Assembly: GCA_959019775.1 (NCBI GenBank)
Contig: CAUEPS010000003.1
Coordinates: 62,001-126,000, forward strand
DNA length: 64,000 bases
From: an uncultured Collinsella sp.
GTDB lineage: Bacteria; Actinomycetota; Coriobacteriia; Coriobacteriales; Coriobacteriaceae
Direction of reading: 5' to 3'
The translations under genes were made by a program, and so were the position numbers. Positions 60,593 to 64,000 of the stretch are shown here, one piece after another; positions within the stretch are counted from its first letter, which is position 1; each line of letters opens with the position of its first letter. The notes beneath the pieces were generated by a model. The model made no database searches. It was not told the DNA's origin and saw nothing but the letters and a program-made list of their open reading frames with translations.

Positions 60593-62662
60593 CTATCGAA
60601 CCGAGGAATCGCCCGTGGCCGTCGACGTGTCGGGCTCGTCATAAATCGCACCGAGGACATCGCGCACGACGTGCAACGCGGTATCGGAGCCGCCACCGCC
60701 CTGTTCCAAGATAGTGGCAATCACGTACTTGGGGTCATCGGCCGGCGCGTAGGCGCAAAACCACGCGTAATCGTCCTCGCCGCTCTTCTCGCCCGTGCCG
60801 GACTTGCCGTAGACCGTAGGGGTCAGGGAGTTAAAGTGCGCGGCGGTCGAAGTCGACGCGGAGTAAATCACGTCGTGCATGCCATTACGAACAAGAGCCA
60901 AATCCGAATCGCTGTTGATCTTGGCCTGAAGGCGTTTCTTTTTGCCTTTGCCGTTGTACTTGTAGGCGTCGCCGTCGCCATCGCGCGACACCGCCGACAA
61001 AAACACATGCGGCACATACTGCTTGCCGCCGTTGGCAAGACCCATGTAGGCGCAGGCCATCTGCAGCGGCGTCACCAAAATGTCGCCCTGCCCGATGGCA
61101 ATGTTGGTCATATCGCCGGCATTCCACTTGCGGTCCTCGGCAGATGCGTCGGTAAAGTACGACTCTTTCCACTCGGCATCGGGAATGCGGCCGGCACCCT
61201 CACTCGGAAGGTCGATACCACAGGTCTTGCCTAGGCCCCAGCGACGAAAGACCTCCTGCAAGCCCTCGGGATGCTGGTCGTTGTAGAAAAACGCCTTGCC
61301 CATATCGTAGAACACGGGGTCGCAGGAGTTGGCGATACCCGACTGCAGCGTCATCGTGCCGTGGCCGGAGTGCAGCCAGCAGTATTTTCCCCAAGATTTG
61401 CCCAAGCCGGTCCAATATCCCGTGCAGTTGGTCGTTTGACTCGAAGTGTACGTGCCAAACTCAAGGCCAGCCAACGCCGAGAGGGGTTTGATGGTCGAGG
61501 CGGACATGTACTGGCCGCTAATGGCGCGGTTGAGCAGCGGATGCGAACCCTCGTCATCGTTGAGCTCGGTCCACACGTCGTTGGAGACGCCACCGATAAA
61601 CACCGAAGGATCGAACTTGGGCTCGCTGGCCATGCCCAGAATCTCGCCGTTATTGGGGTCGAGGCACACCACGGCACCGTTGCCGGCGTCGCTGTGGCCT
61701 GTGGTCTTAGCGAGCTCAATGGCACTTGCAAGCGCCGTCTCGCAGGCTTGCTGAATCTTGAGGTCAAGCGTGAGCTTAATGTCGGAGCCGGCCTTGGCGG
61801 GCACGGCGCCGGCCTGACCGGTCACGTTGCCCGAGGCATCGACCTTCACCGTCTGCTCGCCACGAATACCCTGCAGCAAGTTCTCGTAGTAGCTCTCGAC
61901 GCCCGCCTGGCCCACGATATCGCCCGACTGGTACGTAATCTGACCGGCTGCGCTATCGTTATCGCCCGAAGCCTTCTTGTTCTGCGCCTCGAGCTGCTCG
62001 GAGGTAATGGTGCCGGTATAGCCCAAAATGTGACAGGCCGTCTCGCCGTACGGGTACTGGCGCTCGGTGCGCTCGGCGATCTTCACGCCCGGGAACTCGC
62101 CGGCATGCTCCTTGATATAGGCAACCGTGGAGCGGCGCACGTCCGTCGCGATGGTGTGCAGGCTCTGAGCGCCCTCGGAATTGTCCTGGATATTGCGCAG
62201 CACCGCGACATAGGGCATACCGAGCACGTTGGCAAGATGGCGCACCAGCACGGTGTCATCGGCCAGGTCGCGATAGGCGACGACGGCAAGTGAGGGACGG
62301 TTTTGTACAAGTGCCACGCCATTGCGATCAAGGATTCGCCCGCGCACAGCCGGCGTGGTGACGGTACGCGTCTGGTTGCTCTTGGCCTGCTTGTCGTAGT
62401 AGTCCGACGAGACCATCTGCATGCCCCACAGCTTGACGGCGAGCGCGGCAAACATCGCGCCCACGCCGGCGGTGAGGATGGAGAAGCGACCCTTGAAGGC
62501 GGTCGCGGCGGTATTGCCCTCGCCCTCGGTGGCGCGCGGGGCCGTTCCATGCTGTGTGTCGTAGGTAAAACGGGAATCGCCGCGGCGCATGATGACCAGC
62601 GCGACAACAATGGCCACGACCAGCACGATACCGGCGATGATAACCGTCATCTGGGAAGACAT
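60593..62662 (-). CDS. mrdA: Penicillin-binding protein 2 (transpeptidase)
   Basis: Cross-links peptidoglycan with RodA during elongation. The 689-residue protein has two hydrophobic N-terminal segments (about 7-25 and 60-75), a dimerisation/pedestal domain, and the transpeptidase domain with SASTIKPLSAL (SxxK), SGIANSCDPVFYDMG (SxN-like SCD) and the third motif as KSGTGEK instead of KTG. The PBP2 role is given by context and length. ATG with GGGAGG. Confidence 0.94.
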   Translation of the reverse strand: MSSQMTVIIAGIVLVVAIVVALVIMRRGDSRFTYDTQHGTAPRATEGEGNTAATAFKGRFSILTAGVGAMFAALAVKLWGMQMVSSDYYDKQAKSNQTRTVTTPAVRGRILDRNGVALVQNRPSLAVVAYRDLADDTVLVRHLANVLGMPYVAVLRNIQDNSEGAQSLHTIATDVRRSTVAYIKEHAGEFPGVKIAERTERQYPYGETACHILGYTGTITSEQLEAQNKKASGDNDSAAGQITYQSGDIVGQAGVESYYENLLQGIRGEQTVKVDASGNVTGQAGAVPAKAGSDIKLTLDLKIQQACETALASAIELAKTTGHSDAGNGAVVCLDPNNGEILGMASEPKFDPSVFIGGVSNDVWTELNDDEGSHPLLNRAISGQYMSASTIKPLSALAGLEFGTYTSSQTTNCTGYWTGLGKSWGKYCWLHSGHGTMTLQSGIANSCDPVFYDMGKAFFYNDQHPEGLQEVFRRWGLGKTCGIDLPSEGAGRIPDAEWKESYFTDASAEDRKWNAGDMTNIAIGQGDILVTPLQMACAYMGLANGGKQYVPHVFLSAVSRDGDGDAYKYNGKGKKKRLQAKINSDSDLALVRNGMHDVIYSASTSTAAHFNSLTPTVYGKSGTGEKSGEDDYAWFCAYAPADDPKYVIATILEQGGGGSDTALHVVRDVLGAIYDEPDTSTATGDSSVR

Positions 62663-62675
62663 CTATGAGCCTCCC

Positions 62676-63248
62676 CTATTTGAGTTTGCGGGTCTTGGGC
62701 TTAAAGCGCATGCCCGTCTGATGACCACCGCGTGCGGAGAATCCGTAGCCAGACTGCGGCACGACACCGGACATCAAAAACGGAATGGCAACCAGACCCG
62801 TCAGGATCGAAGACGGCAGGGCGTGTCCAAAAACAGCCACCACAAAGCTCGTCTCCAGACCCATAAACAGCAAAATGATGCTGTAGACCACGTTGATGGC
62901 AAGCGCGAAGGCGCCCACGGTAATACCGCGCGCGCTCGGGGAGCCGCCCGTCTGACCGGCCGCGCTATGCACCAGGGCAAAACTGCCCACCGTCAGCAGC
63001 AGCGACATAACGCCCACCGGAACGGCGGCGGAAAGATCATAGAACAGGCCGCTGCAAAAACCGCAGACGACAGCCCGCGTGGGATCGCCCGAGAACACGC
63101 TCAGGCATACCAGGATAATCATAAAGTTGACGCGACCGCCCGCAATGGAGATCTGCGGCGCCAGGCCCGCCTGCAGCAGCACGCACGCAATGGCGGCGAT
63201 TACAAACGTGCGGGAGCTCGCCCCCTGCTCGTGTAGATCCATGGACAT
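62676..63248 (-). CDS. mreD: Rod-shape protein MreD
   Basis: Membrane part of the elongasome. The 190-residue protein has about five membrane helices (FVIAAIACVLLQAGLAPQIS, VNFMIILVCLSVFSGD, VPVGVMSLLLTVGSFALVHS) and a PTRAVVCGFCSGLFYDLSAA segment typical of MreD. Identification relies on context and hydropathy. The C-terminal tail is basic. Confidence 0.88.
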   Translation of the reverse strand: MSMDLHEQGASSRTFVIAAIACVLLQAGLAPQISIAGGRVNFMIILVCLSVFSGDPTRAVVCGFCSGLFYDLSAAVPVGVMSLLLTVGSFALVHSAAGQTGGSPSARGITVGAFALAINVVYSIILLFMGLETSFVVAVFGHALPSSILTGLVAIPFLMSGVVPQSGYGFSARGGHQTGMRFKPKTRKLK

Positions 63249-63253
63249 GCCCC

Positions 63254-64000
63254 CTATTCGCTCGAGCCGGAATCGGTCGTCTCGGACGTGTCGGAACTGT
63301 CATCCGAGCTCTCGTCCTTCGTCTTGGTCGCAGCATCGCGCGACGTTCCCTGCGGCGTGCTGTTAGCCGTGCTCACGTCCTCGTCAGAGGCCGACTGCTC
63401 GTCGGTCAGCGAGGTAATGACCAGCACTTCCTCGTTGTTCTCGGCCGTGGTCTGAGCGCGCACCACAATGGTGTAGTACACGTCGTTGGCCGACTTCTCC
63501 ACCGAGGAAACAGTGCCGAGCGGCAGGCCCTTGGGGAACACGCCACCGATGCCCGAGGTCACGATGATGTCGCCCACTTTGACGTCGGAGTCGACGCTCA
63601 CGTACTCAAGGCGCAGGGTGCCATCGGGCTGGCCCTGCAGCATACCCTGGGCGCGCGTGTCCTGCACCATAGCCGACACGCCCGAGTTCTCGTCACCAAT
63701 CAGGCGCACGGTAGAGGTCTTGGCCGATACCTCAATAATCTGGCCGATAACACCGGCAGAACTCGTCACGGGCATGTTGATGGTAAGGCCGTCGGCAGAT
63801 CCCTTGTCGATGGTAACGGTCGAGGTCCAGGCATCGCCCGACGCACCGACGATACGAGCAGCGGTCGACTTAAGGTTATAGGTCGATTGCAGCCCGACCA
63901 GGCCCTCCAGGCGCTCGGCAGTCTTTTGAGCCTCGGAAAGCTCGGCGACCTTAGAGGTCAGCACCTCGTTTTGCTTCTTGAGGTCAGCGAGCGACTCCTG
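63254..64000 (-). CDS. mreC: Rod-shape protein MreC (5' end beyond the window)
   Basis: Periplasmic scaffold activating PBP2-RodA. At least 248 residues are visible. The frame is open to the window edge; the first visible part (QESLADLKKQN onward) is the coiled coil, followed by the beta-barrel domains with TARIVGASGDAWTSTVTIDK, PVTSSAGVIGQIIEVSA, VRLIGDENSGVSAMVQDTRA and VTSGIGGVFPKGLPLG. The last 60 residues are a Ser/Asp/Thr-rich tail, longer than usual. The N-terminal membrane helix and start are not in the window. Confidence 0.93.
   Translation of the reverse strand, partial: QESLADLKKQNEVLTSKVAELSEAQKTAERLEGLVGLQSTYNLKSTAARIVGASGDAWTSTVTIDKGSADGLTINMPVTSSAGVIGQIIEVSAKTSTVRLIGDENSGVSAMVQDTRAQGMLQGQPDGTLRLEYVSVDSDVKVGDIIVTSGIGGVFPKGLPLGTVSSVEKSANDVYYTIVVRAQTTAENNEEVLVITSLTDEQSASDEDVSTANSTPQGTSRDAATKTKDESSDDSSDTSETTDSGSSE

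Noticed and set aside
60780..60830. KSG in place of KTG in PBP2 as a resistance-type change
   Set aside because: KSG is a normal variant of the third transpeptidase motif in many penicillin-binding proteins.
1..64000. CRISPR arrays, tRNA or rRNA genes
   Set aside because: No regularly spaced repeats and no cloverleaf or rRNA-like sequence was recognised in the intergenic regions.

Overview
The window is a stretch of chromosome from a high-GC, gut-type actinobacterium of the Coriobacteriia, most likely Collinsella or a close relative. This is inferred from an actinobacterial-type integration host factor beside gmk and rpoZ, a bifunctional AdhE, late competence genes, frequent GTG/TTG starts and the overall gene order. 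No rRNA, tRNA or CRISPR array was seen. Nearly all genes lie on the minus strand; only rpmB, adhE, an APH-like kinase and dinB are on plus.

Layout. 1-4.4 kb: dus, lepA, rpsT, holA. 4.4-7.4 kb: comEC and comEA (DNA uptake). 7.6-10.1 kb: thiI, rpoZ, gmk, mihF. 10.3-15.8 kb: a full pyrimidine operon pyrR-B-C-K-D-F behind a PyrR-type attenuator. 16.0-20.3 kb: rpmB, a decayed REP-type transposase (RAYT) fragment between inverted repeats, adhE and a phosphotransferase. 20.5-30.6 kb: translation, isoprenoid and envelope genes (proS, ispG, rseP, dxr, cdsA, uppS, frr, pyrH, tsf, rpsB). 30.8-37.4 kb: xerC, trmFO, dprA, comM, yraN, rnhB, rplS. 37.6-40.4 kb: a long secreted protein with an aerolysin/ETX-MTX2-like pore-forming segment, cut by one in-frame TAG. 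40.5-47.5 kb: ppdK, its regulator ppsR, glyS, glyQ. 47.6-51.5 kb: lepB, trmD, rimM, khpA, rpsP, then dinB. 51.6-55.7 kb: rsfS, yqeK, nadD, obg, rpmA, rplU. 55.7-64 kb: a radical-SAM pair, a DUF697-like membrane protein and the rod-shape cluster rodA, mrdA, mreD, mreC (cut by the window end).

How it works together. Most of the window is core growth machinery: ribosome building and quality control, nucleotide synthesis, undecaprenyl/MEP isoprenoids and cell elongation. comEA, comEC, dprA, comM and possibly xerC point to DNA uptake and processing. AdhE, PPDK and its regulatory kinase/phosphatase mark fermentative carbon flow at the pyruvate/PEP and acetyl-CoA nodes.

The least ordinary parts are the interrupted pore-former-like gene, a 112-bp perfect foldback element ending in the ppsR stop codon, related G-rich repeats directly after other stop codons, the RAYT remnant with its inverted repeats, a xerC frame with no usual start codon where homology demands one, and a site-2 protease carrying a large helix-turn-helix-like insert.
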